A model generated the notes under the pieces. It was not told the DNA's origin and did not search any database. It saw only the letters and a list, made by a program, of their open reading frames with translations. A DNA stretch of 64,000 nucleotides from Prostheceraeus crozeri. Taxonomy: Eukaryota > Platyhelminthes > Polycladida > Euryleptidae. A program made the position numbers and the translations under genes. Positions 1 through 11,714 of this stretch are shown piece after piece (the first letter of the stretch is position 1; the number at the start of each line of letters is the position of its first letter). Where the stretch lies: assembly GCA_907163375.1 (NCBI GenBank), contig CAJQUW010004580.1, positions 744,001 to 808,000 on the forward strand, written 5' to 3'.

Positions 1-616
1 TACTTTGAACAGAACGAGCTCCACGCGTGGCAATTACCTTTCCACGAGACGTTGGAACGGTAGAGAGTCCGGTTTCATCTAAATTGAAAATCAGCTGTGG
101 GAAAGTATAGATGTCGATTTCTGAGTACAGCTGTTGGACTTGAGTAAAAAAAGCGTCAATTCGAATGCGATTGAATGCGTGTGCCCTCGCGATGCTCAAG
201 CCCTCTGGCTTTCGTAGAGACAATGTGGGATGTCTGTTTTTGAATGACCACCACCACCAGTCACGTGAACACTTCTTGTTTTGATGCCAGTTCTTGGGAA
301 TGTCACTGTTCAATAGTTTTCGACGATGCAAGTTATTTGCACATTTAAGCAAAGAATCCACGCTCATGGGGAAGCCACGACTCTTAAGATAACGAAGTCT
401 CAGGACTATTTGATCCTCCTGTTCCTCAGAGAAAACAGTGGAACCTCCGGACTTGCGAACTTGTTGATCGTTTAAACCCAGACGATTAGAGATAGTCTTT
501 CGTGGTACGTTGAACACTCGCGAAGCACTGCTAACAGTTTGGTCACCAGCTTTCACAGAGGCCATATTGTCCATACTTGCTTTTTGACTTTTACGTTCGA
601 GGCATATCCACATAAC
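1..616 (-). CDS. pogo/Tigger-type transposase, N-terminal part (runs off left edge)
   Basis: An open reading frame read right to left continues past base 1, so only about 200 residues are present. An ATG lies at 613 (MWICLERKSQ) and a second at 574 (MDNMASVKAG). Just upstream on the minus strand a pyrimidine-rich tract ends in CAG, which looks like a 3' splice site, so this may be an internal exon. In order it shows a psq/CENP-B-type helix-turn-helix region (ASRVFNVPRKTISNRLGL), a second helix-turn-helix region (RGFPMSVDSLLKCANNLH), a tryptophan run (DWWWWSFKNRHP), and the first catalytic aspartate of the DDE domain in NLDETGL near residue 180. Pogo transposases bind terminal inverted repeats in the nucleus and cut and paste at TA. 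No stop or frameshift is visible in this part; the rest lies outside the window. Confidence 0.85.
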
Positions 617-703
617 CTGAAAAGGAGTGGAAATCCCATTAAATTTCTTGAATATATCAGATTTTGTGCATCATAATTCATCACATGTCAAATAGGGTCT
701 ATT

Positions 704-1226
704 TGGGGGTGAATTGGCCATATCATCTAAGTCTGAATATAATCACTACAGATTCAGATCAGCAACATGGTAGTGAACTACACAATAAAGTAAGTGATTC
801 GAGCCATTTTTCCTTCGATTACAGGTTCATTTATTGATTTTCAAAATTTTGGCCAATTCACCCCCAATTGTGAACATGTAGGTAGATTAGATATAAAAAA
901 ATATGGTTGTACATTTACCTTCAGAGCATTCCACGTTTCACTTTTGAATGTCGACAGAAAACTGATACAGCGACAACAGGAACTTGGCTTGTATTCGTCC
1001 ATGAATTGTCAGCTAAAACTTGATTGGAGGAATATTGAATGACGCACGCGCATGAGCTATCGTCACTGTTACATTCAGTGAATCAGAGCTATGCGAAATA
1101 GAGTTCTAGGAAACCAAGCAACAACGTGTTAACATGAAGCTGAAAAAAAGTTTAGTGTCCATAATGAGCATTTTGTGTTGCTGTATGGGCAAACATGAGA
1201 CCAAGTCTATTTGGCCAATTCACCCC
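704..1226. repeat. possible MITE or element end bounded by inverted GGGGGTGAATTGGCCA
   Basis: The 15-16 base string GGGGGTGAATTGGCCA occurs at about 704-719, and its reverse complement at about 1210-1226. A second reverse-complement copy lies at about 849-865. The segment between 617 and 1230 shows no convincing coding sequence. The repeated ends suggest a short non-autonomous element, or an end of the pogo element next to it. I see no clear target-site duplication. Confidence 0.4.
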
Positions 1227-1675
1227 CTCCTACCCTATAGGCGACATTAATTATTTTCAACAGAAAAATGATTTTCGGGAATTAAGCTCACAAACTGCGG
1301 AGTCCCCAGAGGAGGATATGATGCGATTTCCTCCGCAACAGAAATCTCCATCGCCGCATCCAATCTGGAGACGAAAGTAAGCGCAAGCATCGCTTTCACC
1401 TCTACGATGTCTTATTCCAATTTTCTGTTTTCTGTGAAATGAAAAATAATACAGAAAGGTTACATTACATGAACCGATTCTGAACTCAACTACTTACTAT
1501 TTGACTCTCTTTTGATGTCCTTGATATCAGAATATCATCAAGGTAGGAATTCCTTTACGAATTACAGGTTGAAAGGCACTAGAGCAGGAAGCACTAGGTC
1601 AAATGGACATCTTTTGAATCAATACAGACTGTCTGGTGCAATGGAAGTTGTCAAGTCACGACTGTCATTCAATAA

Positions 1676-1977
1676 TTATAGTTGCAAATAAGCTTCTAAA
1701 AGATCGATCTCGGAATAAACAACTCCATCTTTCAATGAGTGAAATAACTCTTCGATCCTAGGTATTGGATATCCATCGACAACAACTGCTTTGTTAGCGG
1801 CACGCATGTCGCGGTACAATCTAAGCCGTCCATCTTTTTTTGAACAATAGCTAGGTTTGACACCGAATCTGATGCTTCTACTTTTTCAATGAAGTCTGAT
1901 TCAACAAGGCGTAGAAATTCCTCCTTCATCTTGTCTCTAGGCGGAAAAGGCATCTGCCTTTCTGTTTGGTTCATCAA
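1676..1977 (-). pseudogene. Ty3/gypsy-like reverse transcriptase N-terminal scrap, copy A
   Basis: About 100 residues spanning the start of a retrotransposon RT. The first part reads KMKEEFLRLVESDFIEKVEA then SNLAIVQKKMDG. After a frameshift at a run of A/T bases near 1830 it continues DMRAANKAVVVDGYPIPRIE and stops soon after YSEIDLLEA. The residues match the segment before and including the first catalytic Asp of gypsy-type RTs. The YxDD box, RNase H and integrase are absent, so this is a dead fragment carried in the tandem unit. Confidence 0.7.
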
Positions 1978-2146
1978 ACACTTGTGTATGGCCTACATGC
2001 ATGCGACTGTTTCCCAAATATTGAAGCATTTACATAGCTGCGACACTCCTGTCAGATGATTTGTCATAAGCGTGCGTAGATTAAAAATACATAAAAAAAC
2101 AGTTGGTGCTTGACTTGCCTTAACAACGAACTGTTTATTCAATAAA

Positions 2147-3152
2147 TTACGTGTCAACGGATTGGTCGTTCTTTCTTTTTGACAATCCACAAATGGTGCC
2201 TTGACTAGGATTTTTCAACGGAATGAAATATCTGTGATGTGCTGCTTCGACGGAAGCAGTATCAGCATCTTCTTCTTCTGCTACTACGGAGTTCGTCGCC
2301 GGCTCGACTTCCGTGACGTCAGTGTCTCCTAGTCGTAGTCTTTTCTTGCCCGACTTTCTGATGGGCCCTTTCTTATTCTGAAGGATGCTGGTCAACGTGA
2401 CCTTCCTCAGCGGCTTGTGCGGCTTCATCCCAGGACTTATCCTCACCGCCAGAATGTGCCAGCACGAATACTCTGCATGACAGGAACATTTCTCGTTTGT
2501 GTTTGTTCAGACCATATTCTACTCCCCATAAGTGCCAGTAACAAGGAACACTGCACGTTGAGGCACATGTAGAACGTCATTGTCTTCAACTGCTCGTTCG
2601 GCAAACAGGACTGCAGTGGGTCGCGGAGTAGCCTTCGAAAGTCTGATAGGGTTCAACTTCAGCGCGCCGCGTATAACCTGTCTTAACCCTTCGGGTTCAG
2701 TAGGGAGGAGCTTGTGGGTAATAAAGATTATTCGGTAAGTCTTGTCTTCTCCAGCTCCCCTCACCTTCGATGGCTCGGTGGAATTCACTGACATAGTGCC
2801 AGGAAAGTTGGTGGAACACCAGCACCATCAGGTGAACGGCAATTTCCCGGCGATCATTAGCTGCTTTCATGGTGTCATTGAAGGACTCACTGGCTTTTCC
2901 GGTGATTCCATTGTGTGGGTCATGAAAGCCCATTCTCTCTAATACGAAAACCGCCGAGTGCTCCATCAGGCATCGCTTCCAGTTGTCATTAAAATATTTG
3001 GCGAACGATTCGGTCCACTTCCGCGACTTTGCCTGGATAAGATTGGCACAAGACTCTTCTGATGCACATGATATGATCTCTTTGACTACCTGTCGATGCT
3101 CCTCAATCTGGTCACTTCCCAGATGAACAAAAGCTAGCAGTATATTAGCATA
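2147..3152 (-). pseudogene. MULE-like transposase C-terminal fragment with SWIM zinc finger, copy A
   Basis: The reading frame from about 3150 downward carries SRKWTESFAKYFNDNWK, then HNGITGKASESFND, then a segment rich in aromatic residues ending in IEGEGSW. This is the order seen in the C-terminal part of Mutator-like (MULE) transposases and their relatives. After one frameshift near 2500 a SWIM-type zinc-binding motif follows (CSCHAEYSCWHILAV), then a basic tail (RKSGKKRLRLGD) and an acidic stretch. The N-terminal DDE region is missing. The family call rests on motif order; no catalytic residues are available to confirm it. Confidence 0.6.
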
Positions 3153-3649
3153 AATTCACTGACTTTATGATAGTATTTTTTGAAGGAGAGAATCTTAGCT
3201 TAAAGCTGGCTGAAATCTCTTCCAACATGCTATAAGTATGCCATCAATACGCCTGTTTCCTACGCACCGCGTACGCTATTCGACTAATGTTCCCTCATAT
3301 CTATTATGACAATCCTCCATTTCCTCAATACAAAATTCCAGTCTTTAACTCCTTCAACTGAACATGAGATAAGATATAGACAAACCAATGAAATTACAGT
3401 AAAAATATCAAACTATCTTTCGGAAAGAAACAAATGCTATAATAAAAGGGAGAGATAATTAGATTAACTTCTTTGGTTCCTATGTCGTTGTATTTGGTAT
3501 CAAGTTCATCGATTCTTCGATTGTACATGATTTGTCTGCTGGTAAAAATAATAATGATAATCTTTATTGGTGCACAATGGAAATTCGGTACACGCATTAC
3601 GTGCAATTCAGTTGAAGTCAATGTTGTCGCAAAGTACAAATTATTTCAA

Positions 3650-5248
3650 TCAAAATCTTATAAATGAATTCTGCAAACGCTTCGTCCGTGTTCGTGGAGG
3701 GCGCAAAATACACTGATTCCAGAGTGTGGGTGTTCGGGTTTGGAACAGTTCTCGCAGGGGATGGTCTGAGTCATACAAAAATTTCAGAAAAAGGTTCATG
3801 CATTGCCTCTCAGCACCAGGAGCGAAGGATGGATCTTCATTGTTTCCGATTATCTTTGAAATGCGTCTCTCAACTCGCACTAAACGGTCCATCAGATAAT
3901 CAGGAAGATTACAAAATACAGGAAAAGCGTAAGTGAGTACAGATTGGATCAGGGCCTTGTAGACTCGAAGTAAGACATCGGTTCGACAGCGGGATCGTTT
4001 CAAATTCCGAAGCACATAAATCTGCTTGTTGGTTTTGGAGACAACGCTGTCGATGTGTTTATTCCAAGAAAGTTCTTTAGAAAATATCACGCCTAGGATC
4101 TTCACGTTATCTTTGTTTGCAATATCATGGATGGGATGAAGTCTCAAACCTCGTTTGGTGTTAATGTCCATCACTGAGCATTTTTCCACGTTGAGGGGTA
4201 TACCAACCGCTGTGGAAGTGATGTTTCTCCATTCATCGACTAGATGGTCGTCATTCGTATTCCGAACGTAGTGAAGGATGGTGACATCATCAGCAAACTT
4301 CAGCATGTCTGAGTTTGGACAAACAGCGCAAAGGCTGTCGATCACAAGGTAAAACAGCAACGGTCCAAGCACGCTCCCCTGCTGTACTCCACTAGGAACA
4401 CTAAACCATTCTGAAGTCGAATGAGCGATGCGCACTCTGTCGACGATCAGTCAAAAAGTTACTGATCCATTGAATGGCCTGATACGGAAGTTTGAGAGCG
4501 ATTGCTGACTCCAGAATGACAGGGTGGGGTAAACGGTCGAACGCCTTAGCATAGTCCAGTGTCATGACTCGAACTGCTCCTGACTCCTTGTCCAAAAATT
4601 CGAGGATACAATGATAAAGGAGAGTGAGCGCAGAAGTCGTTCCTTTGCCAGGGCCGGGCCGGGCAAATATGCGAATTGTGACTTGTCAAGTTTGTCGACA
4701 GCGTAAGGCAATATCCACTTATTAGCAACGAGTTTCTCCAGCATTTTTGAAAGAGTCGGCAGAAGTGAGATCGGTCGGAATTCGTTCACATTTTTTGGAT
4801 TGGAGCACTTCGGGATCGGTGTAATATTGGCAAGTTTAAAACAAGATGGAACGATTCCAAAATTCAGACTGTAATTGAAAATAGCGGTTACAGCAGGAGC
4901 AAGATTGGAGGCATAAACACGATAAACCCAGTGAGGAATGCCGTATGGGCCTGGGCTCTTGCGTTTCATCTTACACATGAGATCCGCAACATCCGATACC
5001 TGAACAGAGAGAGGACAGTCTGGCAAGTCTTCTGGCAGAGAAATGGGATTGTCATCAGAAGAAAATGACGTGTACACCGACGCAAAATAGTTGTTAAACT
5101 CGTCTGCCGAAAATTTCAGGATAGTGCTGTCCGACAGGATGGTTCTGGTCGTCCTATCTTCTTTTGATAGGGAATCAGAAACGAGTGTCTGGTACTGAAG
5201 TGGGTCCATTGCAACTAATTTCTTTGTCCTATCGAATGGCATAATCAT
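3650..5248 (-). pseudogene. non-LTR (LINE) reverse transcriptase, copy A, frameshifted
   Basis: The three reading frames together cover most of an RT. Visible blocks in order are RKSPGPYGIPHWVYR, NEFRPISLLPTLSKMLEKL, LDYAKAFDRLPHP (first catalytic Asp), a PQG-like box that reads VQQGSVLGPLLF here, FADDVTILH (catalytic DD), and a thumb region ending FLYDSDHPLREL. Frameshifts lie near 4640 and 4435. No apurinic endonuclease domain is present upstream, so the element is 5'-truncated or cut by the piggyBac insertion. The 3' end lies near 3331. The RT resembles the CR1/L2/Jockey group, but I cannot assign a clade securely. Confidence 0.85.
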
Positions 5249-5372
5249 CTAGAAGCTGAAAAAATAAAGATTTTTGATTTGAAATTCAAGTGGTAATTTA
5301 CTAGGTTAATGAATGCCGTATTTTCTCCTACTTAAGCAGCACCGTTTCTGATATAGCGATGCCGATACTTAA

Positions 5373-7339
5373 CCCTTGGCATACCAAAAAAAATACTGAC
5401 ATGGTTTACCGTGGGGTAAAAAATTTCCTCATTATAATATAATCAAATAATTGGTCTAAAATTCCAAATTTCCATACTTTTAGATAACGAAAACTTTTGG
5501 ACAATTTTTTGCAAAACTTTGACACTATATTTCAAAGTTGCCACAAATAACCTTATCAAAATATGATATAAAACAGTAAATTTTAAGCACACAAATTACA
5601 CTTGAGAACCATGTGTCTTTGCAGACACCAGCGCCGCACTCGGAGCAGACTTTGGTTACTTTCCGATCCATTTCTCGTGGACAGAATCCACACCGTTTGG
5701 AGCCGTGGCGCACCGATTGCGGTACCACTTGTCGTCGAATAGAAGCTGCATGACTTGGCGTACGAGCACATAACTGCGCAGCAAGATTCATCAAAAAACG
5801 CTTGCGACGACGGCCTGACGTCGATTCGTATTCGGGATGTATGTGCAAGAACAGCACTAACGCGTTGTAGCAGGAAATGTTCAACAGATTGAAAAAGATG
5901 GTGAGTGGCCAGCGGCGCGTGCTCCGGGCGCAAGAATAAGAACGTACCAGCTGTTCCAATGTGTCCACGCCGCATTTGCCGTGATTGTAATCAGTTATAA
6001 TTTTCGATTTCTGCGCGCCATTGAGATCGATTGCGTCGTCCTTGTGCAGTGTCGAAAGCATAATTACTGCCTTGTTTTTTTTCGGGACGTATGAAACCAT
6101 CGTGGCATCTTCTTGGAATGCAAATAACGAAGACTGCTCGCGGCGATTCGGATTTGGTAACAGCTCCTGTGGAATTTCACCTTTATTCTTGCGAATCGTG
6201 CCCGTAACTGTGAGATTTCGTCCAAGCAGAGTCCTTCCAAGAAGAAGACTCGTAAAAAAGTTGTCCATGTAGACGTTTCGCCCACTTCCGGTGAGGAAAT
6301 CTGTCAGTTCTAAAACTACGCGCTGACCCTGACCACGCTCAGGCACGAGACCCGTACGGCCAATGTAGGGCTGCAGATTGAGACAGTAAAAGGATTGTGC
6401 ATCAGCTAACGCCCACAGTTTCACGCCGTATTTGCCTGGCTTTGACGGCATGTACATTTTGAATGGACATCGTCCACGTGTTGCAACCAGTTGTTCGTGC
6501 ACTGTTAGAGCGCCAGTCATTGAAGCGTTGTGCACCTTCAATATTTGTACAGTCGACGATAAAGCGCACAATGTCAGGCGTAATAAAAACCTTGAATGCA
6601 TCGGTAGGGCTCAAACCGCAAACATTTCGCACTGCATTAGTCGGTCCTTGACGCTCTCGTATCACATTATATGCAGCGACGCGACCCACCTGAGGTGTGA
6701 CAGGCTCTCTTGACCACAGTTCATGTCCATTGCGAGATCGAAGATATACAAATTGCTGGTGAATAGCATCCACAACTTCCATCACTGCGTCGTCTCCAGA
6801 TTCTTCTTCATCCACGGCTCCGTCGTCAATGATAACTTCATCCCTGAATTCATTGTCACTTGCACCTTCGTCGCTCTCGCTGCTTTCAGCAAGTATCATG
6901 CGTACAGCTGCGTGCACATCCATTGCAGAATGAGAAGAAATGGCTGTGCAAAAGTGTGTGTGCTACCTCAGATGAGATCTGCTTTGGGGACTTCCCACAG
7001 GCTATAAATAGAATAATGACGAGTTTAGCACTGCCGCGTGGCGAAGCACGATTATAACAATACCCCATCTGCAATATTCGAACTTACGTCCGAGAGGAGA
7101 AGAGGAAAAGTTGATAATATGATCTGGAGTAATTTTTTTCCTCGCCGGTAAACCGTGTTAGAAATATTTTAAGTCGATGTGCGAAAAAAAGTAATTAGCA
7201 GAATATTTTCAACGCGCGGTATTATCTCTTGTTTATTGAGTTAGGAAAAGTCATAAAAGCGCATTGAAAAAAATACAAAAACGTCATTCCACTTCTTGTC
7301 CGCTTTGCGGTAAAAAATTACCGCATGGTATACCAAGGG
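5373..7339 (-). mobile_element. piggyBac element, copy A (internally deleted)
   Basis: The left end is TTAA followed by CCCTTGGCATACCA at 5373. The right end is TGGTATACCAAGGG ending at 7339, an inverted repeat of the left end, followed by ATAA instead of TTAA. The interior carries one minus-strand transposase gene. The copy is 277 bases shorter than copy B. The changed right-hand TTAA is present in both complete copies, so the change predates the tandem duplication. Confidence 0.88.
5525..6923 (-). pseudogene. piggyBac transposase, copy A, broken by 277-base deletion
   Basis: The N-terminal acidic region (MDVHAAVRMILAESSESDEG) starts at 6923 and the catalytic C-terminal part runs from about 6500 to 5525. 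Between them about 92 codons are missing and the frame is broken. The deleted bases correspond to about 12848-13125 of copy B. The remaining catalytic part contains GRCPFKMYMPSKPGKYGVK, YMDNFFTS and CGVDTLEQL. The C-terminal cysteine region has CKDTWFSS where copy B has CKDTWCSS, so one more cysteine is lost. See copy B for the full-length version. Confidence 0.9.
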
Positions 7340-7571
7340 ATAAATGAGGCTGAATCCTAGAAATAGACTGATTCACTATCATTGCGTGTGCGTTGGTATC
7401 ATTATTGAGAAAAGAGGATGTATCTTAAGTTGGAAGGGTCGGCTTAAGTTAGAATCACAAATTTCTGCGTAATTGAAGATATGATATTTAAAAGAGAAAT
7501 ACATGTAGGCACTACCATATTTCTGCTACTTTTAAAGTCTAAAACTCTAATAGATGCCCTCTCTAATAAGA
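7340..7571. other. non-coding tail of tandem unit A
   Basis: This short stretch follows the piggyBac right end and joins directly to the start of copy B at TACCCTTATAGGCG. I see no coding sequence, TIR or tail in it. The same stretch recurs at 13959-14190. Confidence 0.6.
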
Positions 7572-8017
7572 TACCCTTATAGGCGACATTAATTATTTTC
7601 AACAGAAAAATGATTTTCGGGAATTAAGCTCACAAACTGCGGAGTCCCCAGAGGAGGATATGATGCGATTTCCTCCGCAACAGAAATCTCCATCGCCGCA
7701 TCCAATCTGGAGACGAAAGTAAGCGCAAGCATCGCTTTCACCTCTCAGATGTCTTATTCCGATTTTCTGTTTTCTGTGAAATGAAAAATAATACAGAAAG
7801 GTTACATTACATGAACCGATTCTGAACTCAACTACTTACTATTTGACTCTCTTTTGATGTCCTTGATATCAGAATATCATCAAGGTAGGAATTCCCTTAC
7901 GAATTACAGGTTGAAAGGCACTAGAGCAGGAAGCACTAGGTCAAATGGACATCTTTTGAATCAATACAGACCGTCTGGTGCAATGGAAGTTGTCAAGTCA
8001 CGACTGTCATTCAATAA

Positions 8018-8319
8018 TTATAGTTGCAAATAAGCTTCTAAAAGATCGATCTCGGAATAAACAACTCCATCTTTCAATGAGTGAAATAACTCTTCGATCC
8101 TAGGTATTGGATATCCATCGACAACAACTGCTTTGTTAGCGGCACGCATGTCGCGGTACAATCTAAGCCGTCCATCTTTTTTTGAACAATAGCTAGGTTT
8201 GACACCGAATCTGATGCTTCTACTTTTTCAATGAAGTCTGATTCAACAAGGCGTAGAAATTCCTCCTTCATCTTGTCTCTAGGCGGAAAAGGCATCTGCC
8301 TTTCTGTTTGGTTCATCAA
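8018..8319 (-). pseudogene. Ty3/gypsy-like RT scrap, copy B
   Basis: Same fragment as at 1676-1977, with the same frameshift and the same truncation after YSEIDLLEA, showing that both defects predate the duplication. Confidence 0.7.
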
Positions 8320-8488
8320 ACACTTGTGTATGGCCTACATGCATGCGACTGTTTCCCAAATATTGAAGCATTTACATAGCTGCGACACTCCTGTCAGATG
8401 ATTTGTCATAAGCGTTCGTAGATTAAAAATACATAAAAAAACAGTTGGTACTTGACTTGCCTTAACAACGAACTGTTTATCCAATAAA

Positions 8489-9494
8489 TTACGTGTCAAC
8501 GGATTGGTCGTTCTTTCTTTTTGACAATCCACAAATGGTGCCTTGACCAGGATTTTTCAACGGAATGAAATATCTGTGATGTGCTGCTTCGACGGAAGCA
8601 GTATCAGCATCTTCTTCTTCTGCTACTACGGAGTTCGTCGCCGGCTCGACTTCCGTGACGTCAGTGTCTCCTAGTCGTAGTCTTTTCTTGCCCGACTTTC
8701 TGATGGGCCCTTTCTTATTCTGAAGGATGCTGGTCAACGTGACCTTCCTCAGCGGCTTGTGCGGCTTCATCCCAGGACTTATCCTCACCGCCAGAATGTG
8801 CCAGCACGAATACTCTGCATGACAGGAACATTTCTCGTTTGTGTTTGTTCAGACCATATTCTACTCCCCATAAGTGCCAGTAACAAGGAACACTGCACGT
8901 TGAGGCACATGTAGAACGTCATTGTCTTCAACTGCTCGTTCGGCAAACAGGACTGGAGTGGGTCGCGGAGTAGCCTTCGAAAGTCTGATAGGGTTCAACT
9001 TCAGCGCGCCGCGTATAACCTGTCTTAACCCTTCGGGTTCAGTAGGGAGGAGCTTGTGGGTAATAAAGATTATTCGGTAAGTCTTGTCTTCTCCAGCTCC
9101 CCTCACCTTCGATGGCTCGGTGGAATTCACTGACATAGTGCCAGGAAAGTTGGTGGAACACCAGCACCATCAGGTGAACGGCAATTTCCCGGCGATCATT
9201 AGCTGCTTTCATGGTGTTATTGAAGGACTCACTGGCTTTTCCGGTGATTCCATTGTGTGGGTCATGAAAGCCCATTCTCTCTAATACGAAAACCGCCGAG
9301 TGCTCCATCAGGCATCGCTTCCAGTTGTCATTAAAATATTTGGCGAACGATTCGGTCCACTTCCGCGACTTTGCCTGGATAAGATTGGCACAAGACTCTT
9401 CTGATGCACATGATATGATCTTTTTGACTCTCTGTCGATGCTCCTCAATCTGGTCACTTCCCAGATGAACAAAAGCTAGCAGTATATTAGCATA
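8489..9494 (-). pseudogene. MULE-like transposase C-terminal/SWIM fragment, copy B
   Basis: Same fragment as at 2147-3152, with HNGITGKASESFNN and the SWIM motif CSCHAEYSCWHILAV. The frameshift before the SWIM motif is shared with copies A and C. Confidence 0.6.
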
Positions 9495-9991
9495 AATTCA
9501 CTGACTTTATGATAGTATTTTTTGAAGGAGAGAATCTTAGCTTAAAGCTGGCTTAAATCTCTTCCAACATGCTATAAGTATGCCATCAATACGCCTGTTT
9601 CCTACGCACCGCGTACGCTATTCGACTAATGTTCCCTCATATCTATTATGACAATCCTCCATTTCCTCAATACAAAATTCCAGTCTTTAACTCCTTCAAC
9701 TGAACATGAGATAAGATATAGACAAACCAATGAAATTACAGTAAAAATATCAAACTATCTTTCGGAAAGAAACAAATGCTATAATAAAAGGGAGAGATAA
9801 TTAGATTAACTTCTTTGGTTCCTATGTCGTTGTATTTGGTATCAAGTTCATCGATTCTTCGATTGTACATGATTTGTCTGCTGGTAAAAATAATAATGAT
9901 AATCTTTATTGGTGCACAATGGAAATTCGGTACACGCATTACGTGCAATTCAGTTGAAGTCAATGTTGTCGCAAAGTACAAATTTTTTCAA

Positions 9992-11590
9992 TCAAAATCT
10001 TATAAATGAATTCTGCAAACGCTTCGTCCGTGTTCGTGGAGGGCGCAAAATACACTGATTCCAGAGTGTGGGTGTTCGGGCTTGGAACAGTTCTCGCAGG
10101 GGATGGTCTGAGTCATACAAAAATTTCAGAAAAAGGTTCATGTATTGCCTCTCAGCACCAGGAGCGAAGGATGGATCTTCATTGTTTCCGATTATCTTTG
10201 AAATGCGTCTCTCAACTCGCACTAAACGGTCCATCAGATAATCAGGAAGATTACAAAATACAGGAAAAGTGTAAGTGAGTACTTATTGGATCAGGGCCTT
10301 GTAGACTCGAAGTAAGACATCGGTTCGACAGCGGGATCGTTTCAAATTCCGAAGCACATAAATCTGCCTGTTGGTTTTGGAGACAACGCTGTCGATGTGT
10401 TTATTCCAAGAAAGTTCTTTAGAAAATATCACGCCTAGGATCTTCACGTTATCTTTGTTTGCAATATCATGGATGGGATGAAGTCTCAAACCTCGTTTGG
10501 TGTTAATGTCCATCACTGAGCATTTTTCCACGTTGAGAGGTATACCAACCGCTGTGGAAGTGATGTTTCTCCATTCATCGACTAGATGGTCGTCATTCGT
10601 ATTCCGAACGTAGTGAAGGATGGTGACATCATCAGCAAACTTCAGCATGTCTGAGTTTGGACAAACAGCGCAAAGGCTGTCGATCACAAGGTAAAACAGC
10701 AAGGGTCCAAGCACGCTCCCCTGCGGTACTCCACTAGGAACACTAAACCATTCTGAAGTCGAATGAGCGATGCGCACTCTGTCGACGATCAGTCAAAAAG
10801 TTACTGATCCATTGAATGGCCTGATACGGAAGTTTGAGAGCGATTGCTGACTCCAGAATGACAGGGTGGGGTAAACGGTCGAACGCCTTAGCATAGTCCA
10901 GTGTCATGACTCGAACTGCTCCTGACTCCTTGTCCAAAAATTCGAGGATACAATGATAAAGGAGAGTGAGCGCAGAAGTCGTTCCTTTGCCAGGGCCGGG
11001 CCGGGCAAATATGCGAATTGTGACTTGTCAAGTTTGTCGACAGCGTAAGGCAATATCCACTTATTAGCAACGAGTTTCTCCAGCATTTTTGAAAGAGTCG
11101 GCAGAAGTGAGATCGGTCGGAATTCGTTCACATTTTTTGGATTGGAGCACTTCGGGATCGGTGTAATATTGGCAAGTTTAAAACAAGATGGAACGATTCC
11201 AAAATTCAGACTGTAATTGAAAATAGCGGTTACAGCAGGAGCAAGATTGGAGGCATAAACACGATAAACCCAGTGAGGAATGCCGTATGGGCCTGGGCTC
11301 TTGCGTTTCATCTTACACATGAGATCCGCAACATCCGATACCTGAACAGAGAGAGGACAGTCTGGCAAGTCTTCTGGCAGAGAAATGGGATTGTCATCAG
11401 AAGAAAATGACGTGTACACCGACGCAAAATAGTTGTTAAACTCGTCTGCCGAAAATTTCAGGATAGTGCTGTCCGACAGGATGGTTCTGGTCGTCCTATC
11501 TTCTTTTGATAGGGAATCAGAAACGAGTGTCTGGTACTGAAGTGGGTCCATTGCAACTAATTTCTTTGTCCTATCGAATGGCATAATCAT
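9992..11590 (-). pseudogene. non-LTR reverse transcriptase, copy B
   Basis: Same RT as copy A, but the box before the catalytic loop reads VPQGSVLGPLLF, the canonical form, so the Q in copy A is a private mutation. Copy B has its own defect: an in-frame stop (TAA) after YKALIQ near 10283, where copy A reads on. Both copies share the frameshifts near the LDYAKAFDR block. Neither copy is coding-competent. Confidence 0.85.
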
Positions 11591-11714
11591 CTAGAAGCTG
11601 AAAAAATAAAGATTTTTGATTTGAAATTCAAGTGGTAATTTACTAGGTTAATGAATGCCGTATTTTCTCCTACTTAAGCAGCACCGTTTCTGATATAGCG
11701 ATGCCGATACTTAA

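Larger units (their letters stand above)
1231..7571. repeat. tandem composite repeat, copy A (6.34 kb)
   Basis: The sequence starting TATAGGCGACATTAATTATT at 1236 recurs at 7578 and again at 14197, with the downstream order of elements unchanged and identity very high by eye (only scattered single-base differences). Copy A is shorter than copy B by about 277 bases because of one deletion in its piggyBac gene near 6488. Each unit holds, from left to right, a 0.44-kb non-coding stretch, a gypsy RT scrap, a MULE/SWIM fragment, a non-LTR RT, a piggyBac element and a 0.23-kb tail. The coding parts all read on the minus strand. Confidence 0.93.

Noticed and set aside
794-1042. 82-codon plus-strand frame
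   Set aside because: No family motif, it lies in a repeat-bounded non-coding stretch, and length alone is not evidence.
2742-2942. Plus-strand frame repeated in all three tandem copies
   Set aside because: It is the opposite strand of the MULE-like fragment; its conservation only reflects the tandem duplication.
3664-3936. Plus-strand frame over the LINE RT C-terminus
   Set aside because: The minus strand carries the RT motifs; this is a shadow frame.
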